From NCBI GenBank assembly GCA_943787185.1, contig CALSLL010000003.1, forward strand, positions 301,399-365,398: a stretch of 64,000 bases of DNA. The letters run 5' to 3'. The notes under the pieces are model-generated. The model did no database searches. It was not told the DNA's origin and was given only the letters and a program-made list of their open reading frames with translations. This DNA comes from UBA10349 sp003485905 (GTDB taxonomy: Bacteria > Pseudomonadota > Gammaproteobacteria > Arenicellales > Arenicellaceae). Below, in pieces: positions 1 through 9,811 of this stretch (position 1 is the stretch's first letter; each line of letters opens with the position of its first letter). The position numbers and the translations under genes are program-made.

Positions 1-810
1 CTGCTGCACATTCAAGAGAGTGGCCACGCACGTAGCATTCGTCAACTGCTCTGCGCCACCTGTAAATGGCGTTGTGTAACTGCCACGATACTCCCCAGTT
101 GCATTAGTCAGTAAAAATCTATCGTTTTTCTCGACATAATCGAAGTCCCGACCAAGCAATAACATACGTGCACCAACGATTTCTGCGCGCTCAAGCACTG
201 ATCGCGGTACATCTCGATCACCGCAGATTACGAGTTGATCCGTGCGCATTAAACCAGCTTTTTCACCCCCAATTTTCTCGCGAGTATTGCCCAGCAACTT
301 AGTATGATCTAAAGCTATATTGGTTAATAACAAAACGTCTGCATTAAGTAGGTTCATAACATCCAGCCTCCCACCCAATCCGGCCTCTAGCACCAGCACA
401 TCCAAATCCGCATCAACGAACACAACGAATGCGGCTAGTGAAGTAAATTCAAAAAACGTTAACGGCTCGCTGCCGCGCGCGCGCTCCACACAATCAAACG
501 CTAAAAGAAGTGCCTCGTCACTAACCTCCACTCCGTTCACCCGAATTCGCTCATTAAATCTAACAAGATGCGGAGACGTATAACTGCCCACCGATATATC
601 TGCGTATTGAAATACTTGCGTGAGTAGCTCTACGCAGCTGCCTTTGCCATTAGTTCCAGCGACGGTGATCAAAAATGGTAGCTTGTCGGTCAGTTTTAAC
701 CTGTCGAGTACCTTCCTAGGTCTACTTAGATCAAATTCCATCTCTTGTGGGTGCAAAGATTGAATATGTTCAACCCACGTCTCAACAGTAGCGATTTGCT
801 TACCAATCAT
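1..810 (-). CDS. folC: Folylpolyglutamate/dihydrofolate synthase, N-terminal part (runs off the window)
   Basis: This bifunctional Mur-ligase-type enzyme joins glutamate to dihydropteroate and to folates in the cytoplasm, using ATP. Translated from the ATG at 810, the reading frame stays open for 270 codons to the window edge. It begins MIGKQIATVETWVEHIQ. The ATP-binding loop TVAGTNGKGS lies near residue 50, followed by the family signatures SYTSPHL and EAGLGGRLD, and by TNIALDHT. FolC proteins are usually about 420-440 residues, so roughly 150 C-terminal residues are missing beyond position 1. It follows trpF after a gap of some 25 bases and is probably cotranscribed with truA and trpF. In many relatives accD lies between trpF and folC; here it does not. 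Identity is secure from the motifs. Confidence 0.93.
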   Translation of the reverse strand, partial: MIGKQIATVETWVEHIQSLHPQEMEFDLSRPRKVLDRLKLTDKLPFLITVAGTNGKGSCVELLTQVFQYADISVGSYTSPHLVRFNERIRVNGVEVSDEALLLAFDCVERARGSEPLTFFEFTSLAAFVVFVDADLDVLVLEAGLGGRLDVMNLLNADVLLLTNIALDHTKLLGNTREKIGGEKAGLMRTDQLVICGDRDVPRSVLERAEIVGARMLLLGRDFDYVEKNDRFLLTNATGEYRGSYTTPFTGGAEQLTNATCVATLLNVQQ

Positions 811-837
811 TCAATACAATCGCCCAGAGGCGCCTTA

Positions 838-1464
838 TCAATTGGTCCGTAGGGCCTCTATTTGCTCGAAGCTAGCGACTAGTTTATCTGGATCTTTTCT
901 ACCTGGTTCGCTCTCAACACCACTATTAAGATCCACCGCATAAGGGTTTAATTGCTTTATGGGCTCTTGCAAATACTCTGGACCTAAGCCACCAGCTAAA
1001 ATCAGTCTTGCCAGAGTCTCCGTAGGCCATGCTGCAAAATCAAAAGCTTGTCCTGTACCGCCATAACTCTGCTCGGAACGAGAATCTAATAAAAATGCGC
1101 GCGCCGAGACGTAGCCTAGATCATTAGCGTTTAACTCCCTAGAACGCTCTGCTGACAGCGCCTTTATATACGGCAAGCCTAAAGTCTCAGCAAATTCAGG
1201 GCTTTCATCACCGTGCAATTGAATAAGATCAAGATGAACTTCTTTTTGTATCTGATGGACTTTCTGTGCTTCCGTATTCACAAAAACGCCTACTAGATCG
1301 ACAAATGCAGGCACAATTTTTCTAATCTGTTTTGCGACGTTTAAATCAACAAATCGCGGGCTAGCAGGGTGAAAAATAAGACCGACTGCATCAGCACCCA
1401 AGTCTACGGCCAACATCGCATCCTCGACTCTGGTAATTCCACAAATTTTTATTCGTGTGCGCAT
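838..1464 (-). CDS. trpF: Phosphoribosylanthranilate isomerase
   Basis: TrpF converts N-(5'-phosphoribosyl)anthranilate to the carboxyphenylamino-deoxyribulose phosphate, the third step of tryptophan synthesis from chorismate. The protein is a single TIM barrel of about 208 residues, the normal length. The general-base cysteine lies in KICGITRVEDA at the N-terminus and the general-acid aspartate in FLLDSR. The phosphate-binding strands GGTGQAFDF and LAGGL are visible. I chose the ATG at 1464 because the family starts just before KICGIT. TTG or GTG codons at 1482 and 1479 would give a six- or five-residue extension overlapping the truA stop. The tight packing against truA suggests translational coupling. 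Confidence 0.93.
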   Translation of the reverse strand: MRTRIKICGITRVEDAMLAVDLGADAVGLIFHPASPRFVDLNVAKQIRKIVPAFVDLVGVFVNTEAQKVHQIQKEVHLDLIQLHGDESPEFAETLGLPYIKALSAERSRELNANDLGYVSARAFLLDSRSEQSYGGTGQAFDFAAWPTETLARLILAGGLGPEYLQEPIKQLNPYAVDLNSGVESEPGRKDPDKLVASFEQIEALRTN

Positions 1465-1475
1465 ATTCAACTTAA

Positions 1476-2279
1476 TCACCAAAATATTACTGGCTCTGGT
1501 ATCGGCATATTAATCGCATATCCCGATGGATACTCAACTTTAGTCAAATATAGCCCCTCAGGACGTGCAGTAACACCTCCTTTAGTTCTGTCTTTTGCCT
1601 GTAATACAGTGGTCGCCCACTCTACTGGCTTCTCACCAGCACCAATTGCAAGAAGCACCCCGGCCAGATTTCTAACCATGTGCTGTAAAAAAGCATTTGC
1701 TACAACATCAATCCAAATCCAAGACCCAGCCGAGCCTACCTCCAACTTACTAATCGTTCTAACCGGTGAACGTGCCTGGCACCCTGCAGCACGAAAAGAA
1801 CTATAGTCATTCTCACCAACTAATAACATCGCAGCTTGCTGCATTGCCGGTACATCAATGCTGCGATATTCATGGGTGACCAATTTACGATACACCGCAC
1901 TAGCAATAGGTTGATTCAATACAATATAACGATAGCTCCGTCTAATAGCTTTAAATCGCGCGTGAAAATCGAAACCTACCTGCTGGGCAGCCCGCAATCG
2001 AATATCAGTCGGCAGAGCAGTATTAGAACCTAGAACCCAAGCACGATCCGTTCGCTTTACAGGACTATCAAAATGAATGACCTGGCCGGTAGCATGCACG
2101 CCGCTATCGGTCCGACCCGCAGTAACGATAGAAATACTGTCGCCAGCCACCTCTGATAGTGCCTGTTCTACGCATCTCTGCACAGTTCGCTCACCATCCT
2201 GAGCCTGCCATCCTTTAAATTCACTGCCGTGGTATTCGACGACGGCCGCATACCGTGCGATTGGATCTGTTTGGGCCAA
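1476..2279 (-). CDS. truA: tRNA pseudouridine(38-40) synthase TruA
   Basis: TruA isomerises uridines 38, 39 and 40 in the anticodon arm of many tRNAs. The 267-residue length fits the family. The catalytic aspartate is Asp58 in TAGRTDSGVHATGQV, and the N-terminal strand VVEYHGSEFKGWQ and the downstream FLQHMVRNL motif are typical. The start is a TTG; no ATG precedes the conserved first strand, and residues 1-9 are a short non-conserved lead. The gene lies between fimV and trpF on the same strand, the usual order in pseudomonad-like genomes, and its stop touches the possible early starts of trpF. Confidence 0.95.
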   Translation of the reverse strand: MAQTDPIARYAAVVEYHGSEFKGWQAQDGERTVQRCVEQALSEVAGDSISIVTAGRTDSGVHATGQVIHFDSPVKRTDRAWVLGSNTALPTDIRLRAAQQVGFDFHARFKAIRRSYRYIVLNQPIASAVYRKLVTHEYRSIDVPAMQQAAMLLVGENDYSSFRAAGCQARSPVRTISKLEVGSAGSWIWIDVVANAFLQHMVRNLAGVLLAIGAGEKPVEWATTVLQAKDRTKGGVTARPEGLYLTKVEYPSGYAINMPIPEPVIFW

Positions 2280-2379
2280 GGTATTAATTAACAGCGTGTA
2301 CGGTGTTTAATAATGAAAAAATTCACGTCTGATAATAGAACTCGAAATGCTAGCCACGAAATAGCCAGTACTTACTTAA

Positions 2380-5300
2380 TCAAACGTTCAAATCTGACAA
2401 GATCCCGGCTGCCTGTTTCTTTTGATTGGGGTCCCCATAATCCATCACATCTTTCAGAATTTGACCTGCACCTTCACGATCCCCTAGTTCTACATACACC
2501 TTAGCTAAATCCAATTGTGTTTGTATGTCTTCAGAATCCAGAGCTGGGCTCTCACTAAGATCACTAGCAGTTTCACTTAACATTAGATCGGATAGTTCGC
2601 TGAGCTCACCCACAGCAGTAGCATCAGGTGTTAACATTTCAGAATAATGTTCAATGCTTTCCGCTAGATCAAGATTAAAATCGCTATCTAGTGATGATGA
2701 ATCACTCGTGGACAGACTCTCAACGGACAGCTCACTATTTAATTGAGTGCTCGCTTGTAGATTTTCTACCTCTGTATCGAACGCCAACGCGGTACTGCTT
2801 AAATCTTCGCTGAATTGAATCGATGCACTTGAACCAACATCATTCAACGATGACGGTTCCTCTAAATTGATAGTCGAGACATCTACATTCATAGGCAAAT
2901 CATCCAACATTGAGGGTATCTCAAGGGACTCACTCACAGATTGTTGGCTTGTAACGGTATCCGTATCGAACTCTAGAACCGAATCCTTACCTGCGGTCGG
3001 CATCTCCAAATCTGAACCAAGGGGCAACGTAGACTCAACCCCAAAAAAGGAACTTGATTCAATACCAGGTGTCTGCAGCAAAACCTCATCTTCAGAACTT
3101 TGCGCAGATATAGTTTCTGCTTGATTTTTATCTTCGCCGGTATCTAAATAGCTAGCGGCGGTTTCAATATCTGCTGCAACCTTGTCACCGTACTCGGATA
3201 AATTCTCAACACGGCTATCAAAGGAATCGCTATCAAGCATACTTGGAGATTCAATCTTTTGTCCCGTCGGATCAAGAATATCCACGGATGACATTTCCTC
3301 AATAACTGATTTAACTTCAATAACAACATCACTAAACTTTGAAGTCGTCTCTACTTCACCTTTTATTTCAGAAGCTAAAGTAGACGATGACCCAATCGCA
3401 TCCAAGTCTGCATTTATCGTAACCGGCGAAGCATCCTCATTTGCGCTGTCAAAATCCAAACTGCTTGGGCTGTTAAGACTGTCAGACATAACGCTTCCAG
3501 ATTCGACGCCTTCTACGCTAGCCTGATCATTTCCAAGCACACTTACCTGCTCAGACGCTTTCTCAGTTATACCTAAACCCTCTAAAGAGTCCACTTCAAG
3601 TAGCGAGCTAAGCCGCTCCATAACGTCGCCAGTACTGGCGAAAATAGGGTTGGTTAACTCCAACCCCTGGCCCATCTTGACTACTTTTCGCCAAAGCTTA
3701 TCTTCAGAAACTTTCTTATCTGCATAGAATTGCTCAGCAAGACTTTCAAATTCAGCCTTATTCTCATGTTTATGATAAATCTCGAGTAATTTAACCCGGA
3801 TATCAAAACGATCATTCGAGCGTTTCAGACCTTCTTTTAATACCTCGATGGCTTGATCATCGCGTCCATAAGCGAGGTAAACTTCTGCCTCAGCCAATGG
3901 ATCTACATCATCTGAGTGTACCGTTGCTGCATCATCATTATAGACAGTTAAAAAGGAGGAATCCTTACCCTGAACGCGGCCTTCGTCAGGCTCATCATCG
4001 TCGAGATCAACTCCATCGTGCACACTGTGCAAATCAAATTGACTATGCGCCCCGTCAACTGCAACCGAAAGCATACTATGCTCAAACTCCTCTTGAGCCC
4101 TACGACGTCGCAAAAATAACAGCGCGCAAAGTGCGGCAATAGCTGCGCCAATGATTCCCATCGTCGTTGTATTCTGAAAATCGATTTCCGGCAGGTAACC
4201 CCGCAATCGATCAAGCCAGCTTTGTTCGTTGATAATAAGCAATGGTGCCGGACTTGCACTTTCGGCAACTCCACCACCGGCTATTGATTCATCTACAACG
4301 GCACGACCGTTGCTAATGTTCCCTGCTGCCCCATTAGTGTTTGAATCAGTCGTGTTCGCAGGTGAGGCCCCAACACCAACCAAGCTTGGGGGTGTTTCAC
4401 TTTCAGAAGGTGCGCTAGCAATAATTTCAGCCTGTGTACCTGCAGGCTGGGTTTGCGTAGTAGGCCCAGCGGAAGTCGCTGTACTTAACCCCTGCTGCAA
4501 GGCTGCCAATGTCGGGTCTTCCAAAGCAATCAATTGATTCACTTCGTCTAACTGAATTTTCAACAATTCAAGACGTTCACGCAACTCGCTATTTTCAAGT
4601 TGGCTAGACAGTAAAGAAGACTCAAGTCCCGAAATTTCACTTTGCAAAGCAAGCGTGTCATCAGTTACACCGCTACTTGATTGACCAGCACCTTCAGCAG
4701 AACCGATACGAAATTGATCTTGTGTAGTCGCCCCACTACCATTCGCTGCGGATTGGGCACTAATTTCCCCAACCCTACCTTGTGACGCATTAGTTGGTGT
4801 ATCTGACGAAACGTAGGTAGGAGCCACCCTGCCTCTGTCAGACAAATATCCTTGCCATTCACCTTGTTGCTCTTGAAATACTTGAACGGCAAGCTCTCTC
4901 GATACATTTCGGATATCTTCTAGGCTATCTACTCGCAATATTTCACCCTTTTTCAAGAGATTCATATTCCCATTTATAAACGCATCCTGATTATCGCGAT
5001 GCAGTACATACAGTGTTTGGTAATAACCAAGTTCTGGGTAAACTTGCTGTAACTGGGATGCAATCCCGCTTAGGGTTTCTCCAGCCTCTATCGGACCATA
5101 TACCCCAAACGCTTCATCGACCGGTAATGCCTGAACATTTGACTCCTGACCGTATGACTCCAAGTTCCCTGAATAATTATAATCGTTTGAGGTGGAATTA
5201 GAGGACTGATTCAATGCTGACGTTGTTGACTCCGAAACAAGGGGAACTGATTCGGTCTCGCTGAAAACCGCTTGGCTTTCAGCGGTAGAATAATTCGCTG

Positions 5301-5802
5301 AGCTAAACTCATCTCGTATACGCGGCGCCATTACCGGCGCAGGTGCCTGAGAGCTATAAACCGGAGGGTCTATAAGAGCGGTATATTCCCGCAACAATGA
5401 CCCACCATCCCACTCGGCTCTAAGTAGAATATGTAGAAACGGTTCGCGCATTTGAGATTCGCTAGAAATTCTAAGCCAATTTTTCCCATTCTCTGGCAGC
5501 ACGTCGAATTGAATCTCGTCCATAAACTCTGGTCTGCTAATCCCAGCAATAGAAAACTCCTTACGGCTAGCGAGATCAAATACCACCTGTTCTAGATCGT
5601 CGGTTCCCGGGTCTAAAATTAATTCCACTCGCAGGTCGAGCGGCTCATCAAGAAAGGAGTTAACCGTAAGATTCCCTAACCCAAGAGCTTGAGCTTGGGA
5701 TGAAAACAAAAATATCTGCGCAGTGACTACGGCAGTCACAGAAAAGCCCAAACGGAACGCCCTACGTATCGGCGGGCCTAGGCTAAATCTAAAAATACGC
5801 AT
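2380..5802 (-). CDS. fimV: FimV/HubP-family polar pilus-assembly protein
   Basis: FimV proteins are large inner-membrane, peptidoglycan-binding polar organisers needed for type IV pilus assembly and twitching. This one has 1140 residues. Residues 1-40 form a signal-like segment ending in AQALGLGNLTVNSFLDEPLDLRVEL, the conserved FimV N-terminal domain. A LysM-like segment (ETLSGIASQL...LKKGEILRV) follows at about 236-295 and a coiled-coil stretch rich in Glu/Leu at about 390-430. A single transmembrane helix lies near 546-566 before RRRR. The cytoplasmic half is a long acidic, Ser-rich region with TPR-like helices (PLAEAEVYLAYGRDDQAIEVLKEGL), and the protein ends in the conserved FimV C-terminal domain (TQLDLAKVYVELGDREGAGQIL). 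Neighbours asd and truA match the standard FimV context. Confidence 0.93.
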   Translation of the reverse strand: MRIFRFSLGPPIRRAFRLGFSVTAVVTAQIFLFSSQAQALGLGNLTVNSFLDEPLDLRVELILDPGTDDLEQVVFDLASRKEFSIAGISRPEFMDEIQFDVLPENGKNWLRISSESQMREPFLHILLRAEWDGGSLLREYTALIDPPVYSSQAPAPVMAPRIRDEFSSANYSTAESQAVFSETESVPLVSESTTSALNQSSNSTSNDYNYSGNLESYGQESNVQALPVDEAFGVYGPIEAGETLSGIASQLQQVYPELGYYQTLYVLHRDNQDAFINGNMNLLKKGEILRVDSLEDIRNVSRELAVQVFQEQQGEWQGYLSDRGRVAPTYVSSDTPTNASQGRVGEISAQSAANGSGATTQDQFRIGSAEGAGQSSSGVTDDTLALQSEISGLESSLLSSQLENSELRERLELLKIQLDEVNQLIALEDPTLAALQQGLSTATSAGPTTQTQPAGTQAEIIASAPSESETPPSLVGVGASPANTTDSNTNGAAGNISNGRAVVDESIAGGGVAESASPAPLLIINEQSWLDRLRGYLPEIDFQNTTTMGIIGAAIAALCALLFLRRRRAQEEFEHSMLSVAVDGAHSQFDLHSVHDGVDLDDDEPDEGRVQGKDSSFLTVYNDDAATVHSDDVDPLAEAEVYLAYGRDDQAIEVLKEGLKRSNDRFDIRVKLLEIYHKHENKAEFESLAEQFYADKKVSEDKLWRKVVKMGQGLELTNPIFASTGDVMERLSSLLEVDSLEGLGITEKASEQVSVLGNDQASVEGVESGSVMSDSLNSPSSLDFDSANEDASPVTINADLDAIGSSSTLASEIKGEVETTSKFSDVVIEVKSVIEEMSSVDILDPTGQKIESPSMLDSDSFDSRVENLSEYGDKVAADIETAASYLDTGEDKNQAETISAQSSEDEVLLQTPGIESSSFFGVESTLPLGSDLEMPTAGKDSVLEFDTDTVTSQQSVSESLEIPSMLDDLPMNVDVSTINLEEPSSLNDVGSSASIQFSEDLSSTALAFDTEVENLQASTQLNSELSVESLSTSDSSSLDSDFNLDLAESIEHYSEMLTPDATAVGELSELSDLMLSETASDLSESPALDSEDIQTQLDLAKVYVELGDREGAGQILKDVMDYGDPNQKKQAAGILSDLNV

Positions 5803-6004
5803 ATCGAAATCCGTTTATAACTGCTGCCATATTGAGTTTATCAAACGCTCTCTCAAACACCACTTTTACGCAAAGCGACACCCAAAATAACAAATCAATT
5901 TTCCCCAAAATATTAGCAGGTTACCGAAAAACATTCACAAATGACGTTACCTTATCAATACTTGAATGTCTAGGTGAAGATCGTCATACACACGTGTTTT
6001 CAAC

Positions 6005-7027
6005 CTATAAATATTCAGCGACTAATACTTCCGCAATTTGCACACTGTTAGTTGCAGCACCCTTACGAACATTATCCGACACAACCCATAAATTAAGACC
6101 AAGATCGTAGGATATATCCTCTCGAATTCTTCCGACAAACACACCGTCATGATTCACGGCATTACCTACGGCGGTGGGGTAACCTCCATCTACACGCTCA
6201 TCAACGACTACCACACCAGGGGCATTTTCAAGCAATTCTCGGGCCATTTCCGCAGTGATTTTTTCACGTGTTTCAATATGCACAGCCTCTGAATGGCCGA
6301 AGAACACGGGAATCCGAACGGCCGTGGGGTTAACAGTTATATCTGGATCCTCAAAAATCTTCTGAGTCTCCCACACCATTTTCATTTCTTCTTTGGTGTA
6401 TCCGTTTTCCTGAAACACATCTATCTGAGGTATTGCATTAAAAGCAATTTGGCAGGGATAGACTTTTGTCTCTATGTCCTTGCCACTTAACAATGCCGCA
6501 GTTTGACCCGCAAGCTCCTCCATGGCTTCCTTTCCTGTACCTGAGACTGCCTGATAGGTCGCAACATTAATTCGAGTAATTCCTACCGCATCGTAAATTG
6601 GTTTCAAAGCCACCAACATTTGGATCGTAGAGCAATTAGGATTCGCAATAATGCCGTGCGCATGATAACTCGCAATCGCATGTGCATTAACCTCTGGCAC
6701 TACTAGCGGGATCTCATCGTGGTATCGAAAATGCGACGTATTGTCAATGACTACGCAATCAGCGGACGCTGCCTTTGGTGCATAAACTTCAGAAATGCTA
6801 CCACCGGCAGAGAAAAGACCAATCTGAACCTTAGCAAAATCAAAAGTTGCCAAATTTTCTACTACAACAGATTGGCCATTAAATTGTTTGCGCTGCCCAG
6901 CAGATCGCTCGCTCGCCAACAAATAAAGCTTTCCAACTGGGAACTGCCGCTGCTCAAGTACCTGCAGCATAGTTTCACCAACCGCACCTGTCGCACCAAC
7001 GATCGCGATATCGTAGGTTTTCAACAT
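6005..7027 (-). CDS. asd: Aspartate-semialdehyde dehydrogenase
   Basis: Asd reduces aspartyl phosphate to aspartate semialdehyde with NADPH, feeding lysine/diaminopimelate, threonine and methionine synthesis. The 340-residue protein has the N-terminal nucleotide loop VGATGAVGETM, the active-site cysteine Cys132 in ANPNCSTIQM, the substrate-binding segment YQAVSGTGKEAMEEL and the late motif RIPVFFGHSEAVHIET. The length and the short Cys loop fit the shorter, non-enteric type of Asd. It lies upstream of fimV on the same strand with a gap of about 200 bases in which I see no gene or clear terminator. The start ATG at 7027 immediately precedes the first beta strand. Confidence 0.95.
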   Translation of the reverse strand: MLKTYDIAIVGATGAVGETMLQVLEQRQFPVGKLYLLASERSAGQRKQFNGQSVVVENLATFDFAKVQIGLFSAGGSISEVYAPKAASADCVVIDNTSHFRYHDEIPLVVPEVNAHAIASYHAHGIIANPNCSTIQMLVALKPIYDAVGITRINVATYQAVSGTGKEAMEELAGQTAALLSGKDIETKVYPCQIAFNAIPQIDVFQENGYTKEEMKMVWETQKIFEDPDITVNPTAVRIPVFFGHSEAVHIETREKITAEMARELLENAPGVVVVDERVDGGYPTAVGNAVNHDGVFVGRIREDISYDLGLNLWVVSDNVRKGAATNSVQIAEVLVAEYL

Positions 7028-7218
7028 ACAACGCCTCTACATCTTAAAGTGGTTAAATATCACAAAATTATCGCCCAATCATGCTCCAATAAACAACAGC
7101 ACAATTCAGGGCTATTTAGGCGCGCGATACTAGCATAGATACATAATATGATGCTGCCCCAAAAGCCCTTCGGTCATATCCCTTGACTTGATGAGTCTAT
7201 TTCATAGACCATTAAACT

Positions 7219-7680
7219 ATGTCAGCGCAAAAGCAAAGCTTTAGACAAATTGTCGCCTTACTATCCAATCAATTTGGCAATCTAAATTTAGGCATAGACC
7301 AAAATGCCCACTCGCTTGATGAATTACTTCCTCTAGACGGCGTGCATCGCCAAGTCGTTCACAGCATGCTGCAAGGCATATATCAGCGAAATAAGTGTTT
7401 ATCGCTAGACTCGAATATCTTGCTCGGACAAACTTTTGATGCCTTAGGCGAACTGGCGTGGGAATTAAAATCAGCCAAACATGCCGAACTGGACGCCCTC
7501 ACTTTACTAGAACAAATTGGCGAGTACCTCGCTGAGCTTTGGTCATCCACCCAGCAAGGCCAGCTGGCTGAGAACCATTATTTTTCGGCTTCAAACTTGG
7601 TAGCAAACAACACTATAACCGCTAGTTCTGCGAACAAATCGAAGTCGCCTCGCCCAATAAAATTTCGCCTTCCTAGATAG
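7219..7680 (+). CDS. Hypothetical protein, all-alpha, 153 residues
   Basis: I do not recognise this protein. It is divergent from asd and convergent with ligA. It begins MSAQKQSFRQIVALLSNQFGNL and is rich in Leu, Gln and Glu, with several predicted amphipathic helices (EQIGEYLAELWSSTQQGQL) and a basic, Ser/Lys-rich tail ending RPIKFRLPR. No signal peptide or membrane segment is seen. Length, composition and codon usage look like a real small cytosolic protein. The stop at 7680 leaves 43 bases to the end of ligA. No function can be inferred beyond a guess at a small helical adaptor. Confidence 0.6.
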   Translation: MSAQKQSFRQIVALLSNQFGNLNLGIDQNAHSLDELLPLDGVHRQVVHSMLQGIYQRNKCLSLDSNILLGQTFDALGELAWELKSAKHAELDALTLLEQIGEYLAELWSSTQQGQLAENHYFSASNLVANNTITASSANKSKSPRPIKFRLPR

Positions 7681-7723
7681 AGTTCGTTCATCGCCAAAGT
7701 AATCGGCACAGTCACTATATAAG

Positions 7724-9808
7724 TCAATTAGATTGATTCTGCTCTAGCCATTCAGAAAACTCCTTTTCAGAAAGGATTGGAATACCGAGCTGTTGAGCTT
7801 TTGTTGCTTTACTTCCTGGAGCATCGCCAACTATGACTTTGGTGGTTTTTTTACTTACCGAACCAGTCACCTTTGCACCCAAATCACGCAGTAACTGCTG
7901 TGCCTCTGAGCGAGATATATTGGATAAAGCCCCTGTGACCACGACAACTTCCCCAACCAAAGGTAAATCGATTTGGTCTGGTTTCACTTTTTCTACCATT
8001 GCCCAGTTAATACCCGCTTTAAGTAGTTTGCTTAACACTAAATTATTTGCGGGTGATGCAAAAAACTCATAAATACTCTCTGCTACCACGGGACCAACAT
8101 CGTCAATGGCAATCAGTTTTTCAATTGATGCAGCTTGAATATCTTCTATTGAAGTGAACTCTAGCGAAAGCTGACGAGCCGTCACCTCCCCAACGTGCAT
8201 AATGCCCAAGGCATAAATGAATCGCGCGAACGTAGTGCTTCGCGACGCAGCAATTGCGGCAATTAAGTTTTGAGCTGATTTTTCTGCAAACCTTTCTAAA
8301 GCTTCCAGCGATTCCACCTTCAAAGCATACAAACTTGCGATATCAACTATCAGTTCAGCCGCTAGTAATTGCTCAACCACCTTGTCGCCCAGGCCTTCAA
8401 TGTCCATTGCCCGTCGGGATGCAAAATGCTTGATACGCTCTTTCTGCTGCGCACTGCAAACTAGATCGCCCATACATCTTACGACTACAAGCTGATCATC
8501 AAAATGCAACGGCGATCCGCACACCGGGCAACAATCAGGAAACTTAAATGGTATTAAGTTTAGATCGTCTGACCGGCTCGCCACCTTAACAATCTGAGGT
8601 ATCACATCACCTGCCCGCCTCACAATCACGGTATCGCCAACGCGAATATCTAAGCGCTCGATTTCGTCTCGATTATGCAGAGTAACATTTGAAACGGTAA
8701 CCCCGCCCACGAACACAGGTTGCAGCCTTGCAACGGGTGTAACGGCCCCAGTTCTACCCACTTGAACATCGATATCGAGAACGGTAGTGCGCTCTTCCTG
8801 AGCAGGAAACTTATGCGCCACCGCCCAGCGCGGCGCTCGAGCCACGTAACCAAGTGCTTGCTGCTGGGAAGTAAGATTAACTTTATACACCACCCCATCA
8901 ATATCGTATTTTAGTTCTGATCGTTGCTGTGAAAGTTCCTCGTAATAAGCAGACAATCCAGCAACCCCGGCGACGGTTTTTACCAAGGGTGATACTCGCA
9001 AACCAAAATCACGAAACTTATTGAGTAAAGCATCTTGACTATTAAACTCAAAATCATCGGAATGCGCACCCACACCATAAAAGTAGATATCTAGCGGGCG
9101 ACTCGCTGTTATAGCTGAATCTAATTGCCGCAAGCTACCGGCGGCTGCATTTCTAGGATTGACAAATATTTTGCTTCCCAGAGCAAGCTGCATCGCGTTC
9201 AATTCTGCAAACCCATTATGCGAAAGGAACACCTCACCCCGCACCTCTATATACTCCGGCGCAGCGCCCTTTAACCTCATTGGGACTGCCCGAATAGTTC
9301 TAACGTTCTGTGAAATATCCTCGCCACTGACGCCATCTCCACGGGTTGCAGCGCTCACAAACACACCATCCCGATACAGAATATTAACCGCGAGACCATC
9401 CAGCTTGGGTTCTGCTACAAATTCCAGTTTTTCTGCTAGATCTTCGGCGGAAATGTCTTTAACCGGTAATTGTTCAACAACTCCAGAATCTAGTATTAAT
9501 CGGCAAACGCGAGCTGCGAATGCCGTAAGTTCCTCACTGCTAAACACATTACCCAGCGATAACATTGCCTGCAGGTGTTGAATACTGGAAAATTCATCAG
9601 CCACAGCTCCGCCCACCTTATTTGTTGGGGAGTCCGCACTTTTTAATTCTGGGTGATCCAGTTCCAACTGGGTCAACTCCCGCAATCGAAGGTCAAATTC
9701 GATATCGGTCAGGTTAGGGTCGTCTAAAACGTAATAACGATAATTCGCGTCTTCAAGCTCCGCACGAAGCTCAGCGACTCTTTTAATTGTTGCGCCTAAC
9801 CCGGTCAC
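7724..9808 (-). CDS. ligA: NAD-dependent DNA ligase LigA
   Basis: LigA seals nicks during replication and repair, using NAD+ to adenylate its active-site lysine. The 694-residue protein carries the full domain set. The Ia domain with the NAD-binding YYVLDDP and the Y/D motifs comes first. Lys135 follows in EPKLDGLAVNI, then the OB fold (VQVGRTGAVTPVARLQPV). The four-cysteine zinc finger is at about 421-447 (CCPVCGSPL...RCMGDLVC), then helix-hairpin-helix repeats and a C-terminal BRCT domain from about residue 617 (VVVVTGALSNISRSEAQQLL). The start is GTG, three bases after the zipA stop. smc-zipA-ligA is a conserved gammaproteobacterial operon. Confidence 0.96.
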   Translation of the reverse strand: MTGLGATIKRVAELRAELEDANYRYYVLDDPNLTDIEFDLRLRELTQLELDHPELKSADSPTNKVGGAVADEFSSIQHLQAMLSLGNVFSSEELTAFAARVCRLILDSGVVEQLPVKDISAEDLAEKLEFVAEPKLDGLAVNILYRDGVFVSAATRGDGVSGEDISQNVRTIRAVPMRLKGAAPEYIEVRGEVFLSHNGFAELNAMQLALGSKIFVNPRNAAAGSLRQLDSAITASRPLDIYFYGVGAHSDDFEFNSQDALLNKFRDFGLRVSPLVKTVAGVAGLSAYYEELSQQRSELKYDIDGVVYKVNLTSQQQALGYVARAPRWAVAHKFPAQEERTTVLDIDVQVGRTGAVTPVARLQPVFVGGVTVSNVTLHNRDEIERLDIRVGDTVIVRRAGDVIPQIVKVASRSDDLNLIPFKFPDCCPVCGSPLHFDDQLVVVRCMGDLVCSAQQKERIKHFASRRAMDIEGLGDKVVEQLLAAELIVDIASLYALKVESLEALERFAEKSAQNLIAAIAASRSTTFARFIYALGIMHVGEVTARQLSLEFTSIEDIQAASIEKLIAIDDVGPVVAESIYEFFASPANNLVLSKLLKAGINWAMVEKVKPDQIDLPLVGEVVVVTGALSNISRSEAQQLLRDLGAKVTGSVSKKTTKVIVGDAPGSKATKAQQLGIPILSEKEFSEWLEQNQSN

Positions 9809-9811
9809 GCA

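Noticed and set aside
320..583. Plus-strand frame of 87 residues rich in Ser/Thr/Asn
   Set aside because: Lies opposite the conserved folC coding sequence.
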